A stretch of 64,000 nucleotides of DNA, taken from NCBI RefSeq assembly GCF_000193495.2, contig NZ_AP023410.1:1240001-1304000 (forward strand), given 5' to 3'. Every line of letters starts with the position of its first letter. Position 1 is the stretch's first letter. A program made the position numbers and the translations under genes. This document shows, in pieces, positions 16,965 through 25,663 of this stretch. The DNA comes from Acetobacter aceti NBRC 14818 (GTDB lineage: Bacteria > Pseudomonadota > Alphaproteobacteria > Acetobacterales > Acetobacteraceae). The notes beneath the pieces are model-generated. The model did no database searches, was not told the origin of the DNA, and was given only the letters and a program-made list of their open reading frames with translations.

Positions 16965-17246
16965 ATGGGATTCTACGACACGCTCTCGGTCACACTGGCT
17001 CTCATTGCCGTGCTCGCCATGATTCTGCTCAGCCGAAATGGCTGGAAGATTGCAGCACGCTTTAGTGGAAACCGTCGCAGTTCGGGGACTCTCTCCATGG
17101 AAGCCTCTCTGGTTCTGGACACCAGAAGACGGCTGAGCGTGGTCACATGGGAAGGGCAACGTTTTCTCCTTCTGACAGGCGGCCCCAATGACCTCGTTGT
17201 CAGCGGAACCTACCCATTGGCCAGCATGGAAGAGAACGAAGCATGA
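16965..17246 (+). CDS. fliO: FliO-like flagellar biosynthesis protein
   Basis: 93 residues from ATG 16965, or 114 from 16902. It has one membrane helix (LSVTLALIAVLAMILL) and a small cytosolic domain (LSMEASLVLDTRRRLSVVTW, then QRFLLLTGGPNDLVV), the plan and size of FliO, the FliP-assembly chaperone. Primary-sequence conservation of FliO is low, so the name rests mainly on its position immediately before fliP, which it overlaps by 4 bases. Confidence 0.75.
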   Translation: MGFYDTLSVTLALIAVLAMILLSRNGWKIAARFSGNRRSSGTLSMEASLVLDTRRRLSVVTWEGQRFLLLTGGPNDLVVSGTYPLASMEENEA

Positions 17247-18037
17247 TCGGAGTTCACCGCCGCTCGCTTACCCGTAGCAATACCCTTCTGGCGTTTCTTT
17301 CTCTTGCTGGCGTTGCTCTGCTGAGTGGCCTGCTTCTGGCGTTCTGGCCCAGTGCCGCCCATGCTCAGGCCATCAGCCTTGATCTGGGCCAGAAAGCCGG
17401 ACCCGGCACAACTGGGCGTCTCGTTCAGCTTTCCGCCCTGATCACCGTCATCTCTCTGGCTCCCAGTCTGCTGGTGATGGTGACTGCCTTCACGCGAATC
17501 ATCATTGTCCTGTCGCTCCTGCGAGGCGCAATAGGAGCGCAGGGTACACCGCCCAATACGGTTTTGATCGGGCTGGCACTTTTTCTCACTTTTTTTGTCA
17601 TGCAGCCCGTGTTCGAGCAGTCATGGAACGACGGCATTTCACCTCTCGTCAACGGAACCATCAGTGAAATGGATGGCATCAAGGCGACGGCTGAACCCTT
17701 CCGGACCTTCATGCTGCACAACACCCGCTCCACCGATCTGGCTACATTCTCCGGTCTCGCTCACGTGGAGCCACCAAAAACCGCTGCCGACACACCATGG
17801 CGCATCCTGATGCCTGCCTTCATGGTGGGAGAACTGCGCAGAGGCTTTGAAATGGGGTTTCTTCTCTATCTGCCTTTTCTCGTGATTGATCTGGTCGTCT
17901 CTACCGTTCTCATGAGTCTGGGCATGATGATGCTGCCACCAACGACCATTTCACTCCCGTTCAAACTCATCTTCTTCGTGATGGTTGATGGCTGGCAACT
18001 CACTGCCGGCAGTCTTGTAAGAAGTTTCGGTGGGTGA
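17243..18037 (+). CDS. fliP: Flagellar export membrane protein FliP
   Basis: 264 residues. An N-terminal signal segment ending at AHAQA is followed by the FliP core: SLAPSLLVMVTAFTRIIIVL, TPPNTVLIGLALFLTFFVM, PAFMVGELRRGFEMGF and the terminal LPFKLIFFVMVDGWQL. It is the main gate subunit of flagellar type III export. It is coupled to fliO and ends this short rightward unit; the other C-ring genes are not in the window. Confidence 0.95.
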   Translation: MIGVHRRSLTRSNTLLAFLSLAGVALLSGLLLAFWPSAAHAQAISLDLGQKAGPGTTGRLVQLSALITVISLAPSLLVMVTAFTRIIIVLSLLRGAIGAQGTPPNTVLIGLALFLTFFVMQPVFEQSWNDGISPLVNGTISEMDGIKATAEPFRTFMLHNTRSTDLATFSGLAHVEPPKTAADTPWRILMPAFMVGELRRGFEMGFLLYLPFLVIDLVVSTVLMSLGMMMLPPTTISLPFKLIFFVMVDGWQLTAGSLVRSFGG

Positions 18038-18110
18038 TGAGCTGACCGGTTTTCACCAAGACGCTGCATGTTGCGGATAACTCTGCAACATACTCAGTTC
18101 TCAGAAATAC

Positions 18111-18137
18111 GAAGGATAACCCCGCCCGTTATCCTTC
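18111..18137 (-). terminator. Hairpin overlapping the lolD stop codon
   Basis: GAAGGATAAC and GTTATCCTTC are perfect 10-base arms around a 7-base loop. On the minus strand the first arm contains the lolD TAA stop. The hairpin is followed by GTATTTC rather than a solid T run, so it may act as a weak terminator or a 3' stabiliser. Confidence 0.5.
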
Positions 18138-18809
18138 AACCAGAATCCCATCCCGCAAAGTCACGACCCGGTCCATACGCGCAGCGAGTTCTTCATTATG
18201 GGTAGCAATCAGCGCGCCGACGGCAGACCCACGCACCACACGCAGCAACTCATCGAACACAATATCGGCTGTGGAAACATCGAGGTTTCCGGTCGGTTCA
18301 TCCGCCAGCAAAACCGATGGTGCGTTGGCCAGCGCGCGCGCAATGGCAACACGCTGCTGTTCACCACCGGACAGCTTGCCTGGCAGATGATTCAAGCGGT
18401 GACCGAGTCCGAACACTCCCAGAAGTTCCTCCGCCCGACGTCGTGAAACCGACGGAGATGTCCCCGCAATCATCTGCGGCAAGGCAACATTTTCACGTGC
18501 TGTAAATTCGGCCAGCAAGTGATGGAACTGGTAGACAAAACCGATTTCCGAACAGCGGATGGCGGTTCGATCCTTGTCCGGCAGACGTCCAGCGTCACGC
18601 CCCGCGACTTCGATCACGCCACCATCCGGATGATCGAGCAGTCCCGCTATATGCAGCAGCGTGGACTTGCCTGTGCCGGATGGTGCAACCAGCGCCACCG
18701 TCTCACCGGCTCGCAGTTCAAAATTCACGCCGCGCAGGACATGCAATGTCTCGTCGCCGCTGACATAGGAACGCGTGATGTCACGTAGAGCCAGAACGGT
18801 CTCACCCAT
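18129..18809 (-). CDS. lolD: Lipoprotein-releasing ABC transporter ATPase LolD
   Basis: 226 residues. Walker A is APSGTGKST, the Q-loop is [18 protein letters not shown] (a LolD/MacB-type signature), the ABC signature is [15 protein letters not shown], and Walker B is [12 protein letters not shown]. LolD powers release of outer-membrane lipoproteins from the inner membrane to LolA. It overlaps the permease gene by 8 bases and is last in the proS-lolC-lolD unit. Length is normal. Confidence 0.95.
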   Translation of the reverse strand: MGETVLALRDITRSYVSGDETLHVLRGVNFELRAGETVALVAPSGTGKSTLLHIAGLLDHPDGGVIEVAGRDAGRLPDKDRTAIRCSEIGFVYQFHHLLAEFTARENVALPQMIAGTSPSVSRRRAEELLGVFGLGHRLNHLPGKLSGGEQQRVAIARALANAPSVLLADEPTGNLDVSTADIVFDELLRVVRGSAVGALIATHNEELAARMDRVVTLRDGILVEG

Positions 18810-20055
18810 GACGCAGTGCCTCCACCGGATCGGTCTTTGCTGCCCGCCATGATGGATAGAGCGTCGCCAGCAAAGATAGACCCAGCGCCATGATGATGAT
18901 CTCGATCACCTGTCCCCACACCAGCTTCGCCGGAAGGTGTTCAAGGTAGTAGACCTCCGGATTGAACAGGTTGGTGCCAGTGATTTTCTGCAACAACTGA
19001 CGAATACGCTCAATGTTTTCGCAGAAGAGCACACCCAGAACGGTTCCAAGCACCGTACCGGTCACGCCCACGGACGCGCCGCACATCAGGAAGATCCGCA
19101 TGATCGCACCGCGTGTCGCGCCGAGCGTACGCAGGACCGCGATATCGGCGGTCTTGTCCTTCACCATCATGATGAGGGACGAAATCACGTTGAAAGCCGC
19201 TACCAGAATAATCAGCGTCAGGATCAGGAACATGACATTCTGCTCGACCTGCACCGCACCGAAGAATGCGTTGTTGCTCTTCGTCCAGTCGAGCACGCGG
19301 ATACGCGGATCATCGAGGGTCTGCGTAATGGCTCGCGTGATTGGCTGCACGTTTTCAGCATCGGTCGTCATAACCTGAATCTGGGTCACAGCATGCGGCT
19401 GCTGGAAATAGACCTGTGCCGCTTCAAGCGGGAGGAAAACATAGCCCGCATTATAATCGTTCACGCCCGCATCGAAGATCGCCACGACCTTGTAGGCCCG
19501 CACACGCGGCACCGTGCCGAACGCAGTGGCAGCCCCGTTGGGTGAGACCAGCGTGATCTTTGAACCGATCATCAGACCTGCCCGATCCGCCAGCGTGACA
19601 CCGACGGCAATCGCGTCATCGCCCTGAAAATTATCGAGCGAACCAGCAATGATCGAAGAACTGACTTCCTTCAGGTCCATCAGCCCCTGCTTCGTCATGC
19701 CATGCACAACACCGCCGGAACTGTAGTTGCCGACACTGAGGAGCACCTGCCCCTCCAGCAGCGGCGTGGCGCTGACGACACCCGGAACCTTCCGGACCTC
19801 GCCCGCGATGGAATCATAATCCGTGATCGAGCGCGTGACGCTGGCGCTGTAGAGCGAAAGATCGCCATTCAGCCCGAGGATGCGTCCCATCAGGTCGGAG
19901 CGGAACCCGTTCATCACCGCCATGACGATGATGAGGGTCGCAACGCCAAGTGAGATGCCCACCAGCGAGAAGATGGCGATCACCGAGACAAAGCGCTCGC
20001 CCTTTCTCGCCCGCAGATACCGCCCCGCAACGGCGCGCTCGAAGGAGCCGAACAT
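18802..20055 (-). CDS. lolC: LolC/LolE-family lipoprotein-releasing permease
   Basis: 417 residues with four membrane helices and a large periplasmic domain between the first two, the LolC/E plan. Conserved parts are [20 protein letters not shown] at the start, [20 protein letters not shown], the FtsX-like [19 protein letters not shown], and the end helix [21 protein letters not shown]. Only one permease gene accompanies lolD, as in many bacteria where one protein (sometimes called LolF) forms a homodimer. The start codon shares one base with the proS stop (TGATG). Confidence 0.92.
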   Translation of the reverse strand: MFGSFERAVAGRYLRARKGERFVSVIAIFSLVGISLGVATLIIVMAVMNGFRSDLMGRILGLNGDLSLYSASVTRSITDYDSIAGEVRKVPGVVSATPLLEGQVLLSVGNYSSGGVVHGMTKQGLMDLKEVSSSIIAGSLDNFQGDDAIAVGVTLADRAGLMIGSKITLVSPNGAATAFGTVPRVRAYKVVAIFDAGVNDYNAGYVFLPLEAAQVYFQQPHAVTQIQVMTTDAENVQPITRAITQTLDDPRIRVLDWTKSNNAFFGAVQVEQNVMFLILTLIILVAAFNVISSLIMMVKDKTADIAVLRTLGATRGAIMRIFLMCGASVGVTGTVLGTVLGVLFCENIERIRQLLQKITGTNLFNPEVYYLEHLPAKLVWGQVIEIIIMALGLSLLATLYPSWRAAKTDPVEALRHG

Positions 20056-21383
20056 CAGGCGCCGCTGGCTTTATCGAGGACTTTCACCAGAGCTTCATCG
20101 ACGGTCAGTTCGAAACGCTCACCCGTGGCGCGACGCTTCAGTTCGACCTTACCTTCCTTCGCTCCACGCGGACCAACGATGATCTGCCACGGATGCCCCA
20201 TCAGGTCAGCATCGGCGAACTTGGCACCAGCGCGGTCGGAACGGTCGTCGTAGAGGAATTGCTCAGGAGCCTTGTTGTAAAGCGCCTCGCACAGCGTATC
20301 GCAGGTCTCGTCACCAACCTTCAGGTTCAGGATCGCAGCCTTGAACGGCGCGACATTGTCCGGCCAGATGACACCGGCATCGTCATGGCTGGCCTCGATG
20401 ATCGCGCCGACCAGACGCGACACGCCAATACCGTAGGACCCCATTTCCGGATGGACAGGCGTGCCATCCGGACCGGCGACGGTGATATCCATCGACTTGG
20501 TGTATTTCGTGCCGAAATAGAAGATGTGAGCAACCTCGATGCCGCGCCCTTCACGACGACGCTCGGCAGGCACGGACTCCCATGCCTTCTCATCGTGCTT
20601 TTCGTCTGTGGCAGCGTAGTAGGAGGAGACGTTCTTGAAGAATTTCTCAAGATCTTCCGACTTGTCCACGTCCACCGGATCGGCGAGCCAGTCGAGCGTG
20701 TCGAGCGCGCCGTCATAGAACACGCCACTCTCGCCGGTCGGTGCGAGAATCAGAAACTCGTGGCTCAGGTCGCCGCCAATCGGACCGGTGTCGGCCACCA
20801 TCGGCACAGCGCGAACGCCGAGACGCTGGAACGTCCGGAGGTAGGACAGCATCATCTTGCGGTAGGTATCGACAGCACTCTTGTAGTCGATATCGAAACC
20901 GTAACCGTCCTTCATGTAGAACTCACGACCACGCATCACACCGAAACGCGGACGGATCTCGTCACGGAATTTCCACTGGATCTGATAAAGGATCTGGGGG
21001 AGTTCCTTGTAGGATTTCAACTCCTGCCCGACGACGTCGGTGATGACTTCCTCGTTGGTCGGTCCATAGAGCAGTTCGCGCTCGTGGCGATCCTTGATCC
21101 GCAGCATCTCGGGGCCGTAAGCGTCATAACGACCGGAGCGCTTCCACAGTTCAGCGGACTGGATGGTCGCCATCAGCACTTCCTGCGCGCCAACACGATC
21201 CTGCTCCTCGCGCACGATGTTTGCGATGTTCCGCAGAACCTTCAGGCCAGCCGGAAGCCAGGTGTAAATACCCGAAGCCGTCTGCCGGACGAGACCGGCG
21301 CGGAGCATAAGCCGGTGCGACGCAATCTGGGCGTCGGCCGGGGTTTCCTTGAGGGTAGGCAGAAAACTGCGAGACAGGCGCAT
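20055..21383 (-). CDS. proS: Prolyl-tRNA synthetase, short alphaproteobacterial form
   Basis: 442 residues, against about 570 for E. coli ProRS. The catalytic class II motifs are present: [20 protein letters not shown] (motif 1 region), [20 protein letters not shown] (motif 2) and [14 protein letters not shown] (motif 3). The C-terminal anticodon-binding domain contains [13 protein letters not shown]. The large insertion (INS) editing domain is missing and reduced to a short linker, which is usual in Alphaproteobacteria, where a free-standing deacylase may edit Ala-tRNA(Pro). It is first in the proS-lolC-lolD unit. Confidence 0.95.
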   Translation of the reverse strand: MRLSRSFLPTLKETPADAQIASHRLMLRAGLVRQTASGIYTWLPAGLKVLRNIANIVREEQDRVGAQEVLMATIQSAELWKRSGRYDAYGPEMLRIKDRHERELLYGPTNEEVITDVVGQELKSYKELPQILYQIQWKFRDEIRPRFGVMRGREFYMKDGYGFDIDYKSAVDTYRKMMLSYLRTFQRLGVRAVPMVADTGPIGGDLSHEFLILAPTGESGVFYDGALDTLDWLADPVDVDKSEDLEKFFKNVSSYYAATDEKHDEKAWESVPAERRREGRGIEVAHIFYFGTKYTKSMDITVAGPDGTPVHPEMGSYGIGVSRLVGAIIEASHDDAGVIWPDNVAPFKAAILNLKVGDETCDTLCEALYNKAPEQFLYDDRSDRAGAKFADADLMGHPWQIIVGPRGAKEGKVELKRRATGERFELTVDEALVKVLDKASGA

Positions 21384-21513
21384 GGTGGGCTTTCGTTCCT
21401 GCGGGACAGACTGTTGACCGGAAGCGGTCGTTCCCTTGCGTGATCACTCACACCGGCGCGGGATGCAAGCCCCTCCCCGGTCAAAACGTCGGTTTCATGC
21501 GCCTCACACGCAG

Positions 21514-21553
21514 AAAAGGCCGGATGGGTGAGGTTTGCCCCACCCATCCGGCC
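21514..21553 (-). terminator. Strong intrinsic terminator after the beta-ureidopropionase gene
   Basis: Perfect 13-base arms (GGCCGGATGGGTG at 21518-21530 and its complement at 21541-21553) around a 10-base loop. On the minus strand the hairpin is followed by TTTT. It lies 25 bases after the leftward hydrolase gene and separates the pyrimidine operon from proS. Confidence 0.85.
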
Positions 21554-21577
21554 TTCTACAGAACCGAGCTTCTTCCT

Positions 21578-22837
21578 TTACTGATCGAACGTCTGGTCCG
21601 CCTTGAGCACGGCCGCCAGCAGCACGTTCGCGCCCATTTCGGCATCCTGTTGCAGGATGCTCTCCTCCTCATTGTGGCTGAGGCCATCCTTGCAGGGCAC
21701 AAAGATCATCGCTGTCGGAGCGACCTTGGCCACATAACCAGCGTCATGACCGGGACCGGACACGATCCGACGTGCGCTGTAGCCGTGCTCTGTCGCGGCC
21801 TCCTCCACCATGCCGACGCACGCCTTATCAAAGTGAACAGCCGGTGCGTCCCATATCTGCACGATCTCAAGCTCGACGCTGTTCTCCTGCGCGATTTTCT
21901 CCAGCTTCCCGCGTAGCTCCTGCTCCATCTGCAACACCACCGCATCATCCGGGTCGCGGATGTCGATGGTAAAGAACACCTCACCCGGCACGACATTGCT
22001 GCTGTTGGGACGGTTTTCGAGCAGCCCCACGGTGCCAACCGCGCTGGGGCCATGCGCTTTCGCCACTTCACTGACCGCCATGATCATCCCGGCGGATGCA
22101 ACCAGCGCGTCATGACGCAGCGGCATCGGTGTTGAACCGGCATGAGCATCCTTGCCGCGCACCGTCACTTCATACCAGCGTGCGCCCTGAATGCCGGTGA
22201 CAATACCGATCGTCTTGTCCTCGGCCTCCAGAATCGGACCCTGCTCGATATGCAGTTCAAAATACGCCGAGATCGGATGCTGACCGCAGGGCTCCTTGCC
22301 CCGATAGCCGATCGTGTCCAGTTCATCCCCAAAACGGATACCGGCGCGATCCCGCTTGTCCAGCACTTCCGCTTCCGTGAAAATGCCTGCGAAAACACCG
22401 GAACACATCATCGGCGGTGAAAAGCGTGAGCCTTCCTCGTTGGTCCAGTTGATGACCTCGATGGGATGGCGTGTCGTATAACCGGAATTGTGCAGCGCGC
22501 GGAGAACGGACAGGCCGCCGAGCACGCCCAGAATACCATCGAACTTGCCACCCGTCGGCTGCGTATCCAGATGACTGCCCATCGTGATGGGAGGCAGCGC
22601 ATTGTCCAGTCCGGGACGGCGAGCAAAGAGATTCCCCATGGAGTCAAAGGAGACTTCACAACCCAGATCGGTGCAGGTGCGTACGAACCAATCGCGGACC
22701 TGTCGGTCTTCATCCGTGAGCGTCAGACGGCGGATGCCCCCTTTCGGCGTGCCGCCATACTGGGCCGTTTCCATCAGATCCACCCAGAGGGCGTTACCAT
22801 CGACCCTGAGATTGCTGCCTTTGACCGACTGGGACAC
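21578..22837 (-). CDS. pydC: Beta-ureidopropionase / N-carbamoyl amino acid hydrolase (M20 family)
   Basis: 419 residues. The metal-site motifs of the M20 hydantoinase/carbamoylase group are present: MGSHLDTQPTGGKFDGILG with the first His and Asp, TNEEGSRFSPPMMCSGVFAG with the Glu pair, and ELHIEQGPILE. PGHDAGYVAK gives the distal histidine. Amidohydrolases of this type cut N-carbamoyl-beta-alanine, N-carbamoyl amino acids or allantoate. The adjacent preA and preT genes and the dihydropyrimidinase nearby make N-carbamoyl-beta-alanine the likely substrate, giving beta-alanine, CO2 and ammonia. The start is GTG with AAGGAG 7 bases upstream, 40 bases after preA. Confidence 0.85.
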   Translation of the reverse strand: MSQSVKGSNLRVDGNALWVDLMETAQYGGTPKGGIRRLTLTDEDRQVRDWFVRTCTDLGCEVSFDSMGNLFARRPGLDNALPPITMGSHLDTQPTGGKFDGILGVLGGLSVLRALHNSGYTTRHPIEVINWTNEEGSRFSPPMMCSGVFAGIFTEAEVLDKRDRAGIRFGDELDTIGYRGKEPCGQHPISAYFELHIEQGPILEAEDKTIGIVTGIQGARWYEVTVRGKDAHAGSTPMPLRHDALVASAGMIMAVSEVAKAHGPSAVGTVGLLENRPNSSNVVPGEVFFTIDIRDPDDAVVLQMEQELRGKLEKIAQENSVELEIVQIWDAPAVHFDKACVGMVEEAATEHGYSARRIVSGPGHDAGYVAKVAPTAMIFVPCKDGLSHNEEESILQQDAEMGANVLLAAVLKADQTFDQ

Positions 22838-22877
22838 GCTCTTTCTCCTTGTTCAGACTAAATCAGGAAACAGACAG

Positions 22878-24146
22878 TTACGCCATGATACGATGCGGAT
22901 TATTGGGATGCTCCGGCCATGTCAGATGCCCTTCGACCGGCTGCGGCTCCATTGTAATGCATCCATCGACCGGACAGACATGGGCGCACAGATTGCATCC
23001 TACGCATTCTTCTTCGATCACTTCATAGTGTCGTTCGCCATCGACACGTGTTTTAGCGATCGCCTGATGTGATGTGTCCTCACAGGCGATGTGACACAGG
23101 CCGCAACTGACGCAGGCATCCTGATCGATATTCGCAATCGTCTTGAACTTCATGTTCAACTGATTCCACGGCACGAACTGCTTGAGGGCGCGACCGGAAA
23201 CATCGTCGATCGAGTTGTAGCCTTTCTGATCCATCCATGCGGAAAGACCGTCCGCCATGTCCTCGACAATGCGGAAACCATAATGCATCGCCGCCGTGCA
23301 GACCTGAAGCGTAGTTGATCCCATCGCCAGAAACTCGGCCGCATCACGCCAGGAGCCGATACCGCCAATGCCTGAAATCGGCATACCGGCCATTTCAGGA
23401 TCACGCGCAATCTCACCAATCATGCGCAGCGCGATCGGCTTCACCGCGGGTCCGCAATACCCACCATGCGTTCCCAGCCCTCCCACGACCGGCATGGGCG
23501 CCATCTGGTCCAGATCAACGCCGATCACGGACTGAATGGTGTTAATGAGCGACACGGCATCCGCACCACCGCGCTTCGCCGCACGCGCTGGCATGAGAAT
23601 GTTGGTGATGTTGGGCGTCAGTTTCACAATCACCGGCATACGGGTGTTCTGCTTGCACCAGCGGGTGACCATTTCCACATATTCAGGCACCTGCCCCACG
23701 GCGGCACCCATGTTTCGCTCGGACATGCCGTGCGGACAGCCAAAGTTCAGCTCGATGCCGTCCGCACCGGTTTCTTCAACGATTGGAAGGATGGCTTTCC
23801 ATTTCTCTTCCTCACACGGCACCATCAGGCTGACGATAACAGCACGATCCGGATAATCCCTTTTAACAGCCTTTATTTCCGCGATATTGGTCGCAAGAGG
23901 ACGATCCGAAATCAGCTCGATATTGTTCAGACCGATCATACGTGCGCCGTTGAAATCCAGCGAGCCATAACGCGAACTCACGTTCACGACTGGCGGATCT
24001 TCGCCGAGCGTCTTCCAGACAACACCACCCCAGCCTGCCTCGAAAGCACGACGGACGTTGTATTCCTTGTCCGTCGGTGGCGCGGAGGCGAGCCAGAAAG
24101 GATTGGGAGAGCGAATGCCCGCGAAAACTGTTGTCAGGTCAGCCAT
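22878..24146 (-). CDS. preA: NAD-dependent dihydropyrimidine dehydrogenase, subunit PreA
   Basis: 422 residues. The N-terminal FMN barrel matches dihydroorotate/dihydropyrimidine dehydrogenases: PNPFWLASAPPTDKEYNVRR, NFGCPHGMSERNMGAAVGQ (the active-site cysteine region) and GIGGIGSWRDAAEF. The C-terminus carries two [4Fe-4S] motifs, CVSCGLCHIACEDTSHQ and CVGCNLCAHVCPVDGC. With PreT it reduces uracil or thymine to the 5,6-dihydro form using NADH. It follows preT by 17 bases. The family name, length and motif order agree closely. Confidence 0.95.
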   Translation of the reverse strand: MADLTTVFAGIRSPNPFWLASAPPTDKEYNVRRAFEAGWGGVVWKTLGEDPPVVNVSSRYGSLDFNGARMIGLNNIELISDRPLATNIAEIKAVKRDYPDRAVIVSLMVPCEEEKWKAILPIVEETGADGIELNFGCPHGMSERNMGAAVGQVPEYVEMVTRWCKQNTRMPVIVKLTPNITNILMPARAAKRGGADAVSLINTIQSVIGVDLDQMAPMPVVGGLGTHGGYCGPAVKPIALRMIGEIARDPEMAGMPISGIGGIGSWRDAAEFLAMGSTTLQVCTAAMHYGFRIVEDMADGLSAWMDQKGYNSIDDVSGRALKQFVPWNQLNMKFKTIANIDQDACVSCGLCHIACEDTSHQAIAKTRVDGERHYEVIEEECVGCNLCAHVCPVDGCITMEPQPVEGHLTWPEHPNNPHRIMA

Positions 24147-24163
24147 ATTCCCGTTCCCCTCTT

Positions 24164-25522
24164 TTATGCCGCGCTTGAAAGAGCAGCATTGATGGCTTCC
24201 GCCGCATCCCGTCCATCCCGCACAGCCGCGACCGTCAGGTCTTCACCCGGCGTACAGTCGCCGCCCGCGTAAACGCCCTTCATGCTGGTGCGATACTCTG
24301 CATCCACCATGATACGACCATTCTCGATTGCAATTTCTTCACCGCTGATCGGGTCATGGCAGAAGATCTGTCCAACAGCTTTCAACACCATATCCGCCGG
24401 AATGAAGAACCTGTCGTCTGCATTGTAGACAGGCTTGCCGGACTCATTGAGGGAACCCCGTGCGAACTCTACTCCGGCCAGCGCGCTGTCCTCCTGCACG
24501 ATTGCTACAGGGGACGCCCACAAGCGCACGGTGACACCGTTCGTCTGTGCCCATTCCCGCTCGACCGCTGTCGCCGACATGTTTTCCGCGCCACGACGAT
24601 AAACCAGCGTCACCTCTTCCGCTCCCAGACGCCGCGCCTGCACAGCGGCGTCAACCGCTGTATTGCCGCCACCGATCACCACGACACGCCGTCCAACAGG
24701 CACATCGGTTTTCGACATCGACCGCAACGTTTCAATGAAAGAGACCGCGTCCTGAACACCGTCGAGCGTCTCCCCTTCCATTTCCAACTGCCGGACGCCA
24801 GTGAGACCGATCGACAGGAACACGGCGTCATGATCGCGCTTCAGGTCACCAACACTGAAATCAACACCCAGTGTCTTGCCTCCGACAACCGAAATCCCGC
24901 CAATGGCAAGAAGGAAATCTACCTCTTTCTGCGCGAAGTCATTTGAAAGCTTGTAGGCCGCAACGCCATATTCATTCAGACCACCCGCCTTTGCATGACG
25001 ATCATACAGCACTACGTCATGGCCATACATCGCAAGGCGATGAGCGCACGCCAGACCCGCAGGCCCTGCCCCGACAATCGCCACACGTCGGCCCGTCTCT
25101 GGCTGACGACGGAATGGTTGGCCGCCATGCTCCATCTGCCAGTCCGTTGCGTGACGCTGCAACTGGCCGATCCTGACCGGTCGCCCTTCTTCGAGCGTGT
25201 TGTGCACACATTTCTGCTCACACAGAATTTCGGTGGGGCAAACGCGCGCACATGAACCGCCGAGGATATTGGAGTCCAGAATCGTGCGTGCCGATCCCTG
25301 CATATTGCCCGTCGCGATCGCCCGGATGAAACGGGGAATATCGATGCTGGTTGGACAGGCTTCGATGCACGGTGCGTCGTAGCAGTAAAAGCAGCGTTCC
25401 GCTTCCACCAGCGCCTGTTCGTGGGACAACGGCGGATGCGCATCGGAGAAATTATGATTGAGCTCCTGCTCAGTCAGACGGCCGGTTGCGATATCGGGGG
25501 ATGGCATTGGCTGTTTATCCAT
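24164..25522 (-). CDS. preT: NAD-dependent dihydropyrimidine dehydrogenase, subunit PreT
   Basis: 452 residues. The N-terminal iron-sulfur domain has CFYCYDAPCIEACPTSIDIP and CARVCPTEILCEQKCVHN. The FAD motif VAIVGAGPAGLACAHRLAMY and the NAD motif VVVIGGGNTAVDAAVQARRL follow, as in GltD-like flavoproteins. It passes electrons from NADH to PreA. The ATG at 25522 has AGGA 6 bases upstream; a TTG sits one codon earlier. A RutR-like operator lies 57 bases upstream, so the preT-preA-pydC operon is probably induced by uracil or thymine. Confidence 0.94.
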   Translation of the reverse strand: MDKQPMPSPDIATGRLTEQELNHNFSDAHPPLSHEQALVEAERCFYCYDAPCIEACPTSIDIPRFIRAIATGNMQGSARTILDSNILGGSCARVCPTEILCEQKCVHNTLEEGRPVRIGQLQRHATDWQMEHGGQPFRRQPETGRRVAIVGAGPAGLACAHRLAMYGHDVVLYDRHAKAGGLNEYGVAAYKLSNDFAQKEVDFLLAIGGISVVGGKTLGVDFSVGDLKRDHDAVFLSIGLTGVRQLEMEGETLDGVQDAVSFIETLRSMSKTDVPVGRRVVVIGGGNTAVDAAVQARRLGAEEVTLVYRRGAENMSATAVEREWAQTNGVTVRLWASPVAIVQEDSALAGVEFARGSLNESGKPVYNADDRFFIPADMVLKAVGQIFCHDPISGEEIAIENGRIMVDAEYRTSMKGVYAGGDCTPGEDLTVAAVRDGRDAAEAINAALSSAA

Positions 25523-25578
25523 CAAGATTCCTGTTCCACATGATCGTGGCGAATATGATTCGTTTACGCAATGTTTTT

Positions 25579-25594
25579 CTGACCATTCAGTCAG
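25579..25594. promoter_or_regulatory. RutR-like operator upstream of preT
   Basis: CTGACCA-TT-CAGTCAG is close to the E. coli RutR consensus TTGACCA-NN-TGGTCAA and is itself a near-perfect palindrome. A second copy of the same design sits at 30964-30979 in the gap of the other pyrimidine genes. Together they read CTGACYATYYRGTCAR. The regulator gene is at 32403-33080. Confidence 0.7.
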
Positions 25595-25610
25595 GTTTTT
25601 ATCGAATATG

Positions 25611-25643
25611 AAAAAGGCCCGGCAGCTTTCACCGACGGGCCTT
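25611..25643 (-). terminator. Intrinsic terminator of the TonB-dependent receptor gene
   Basis: On the minus strand AAGGCCCG and CGGGCCTT are perfect 8-base arms with a 14-base loop, followed by a T5 run. It lies 20 bases after the receptor stop codon and just before the preT operator. Confidence 0.88.
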
Positions 25644-25663
25644 CCCTGAACATGACAGGAAAA

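Noticed and set aside
19950..21443. A 497-codon open frame on the plus strand opposite proS
   Set aside because: proS has all class II motifs; the opposite frame reads as low-complexity Arg/His-rich sequence.
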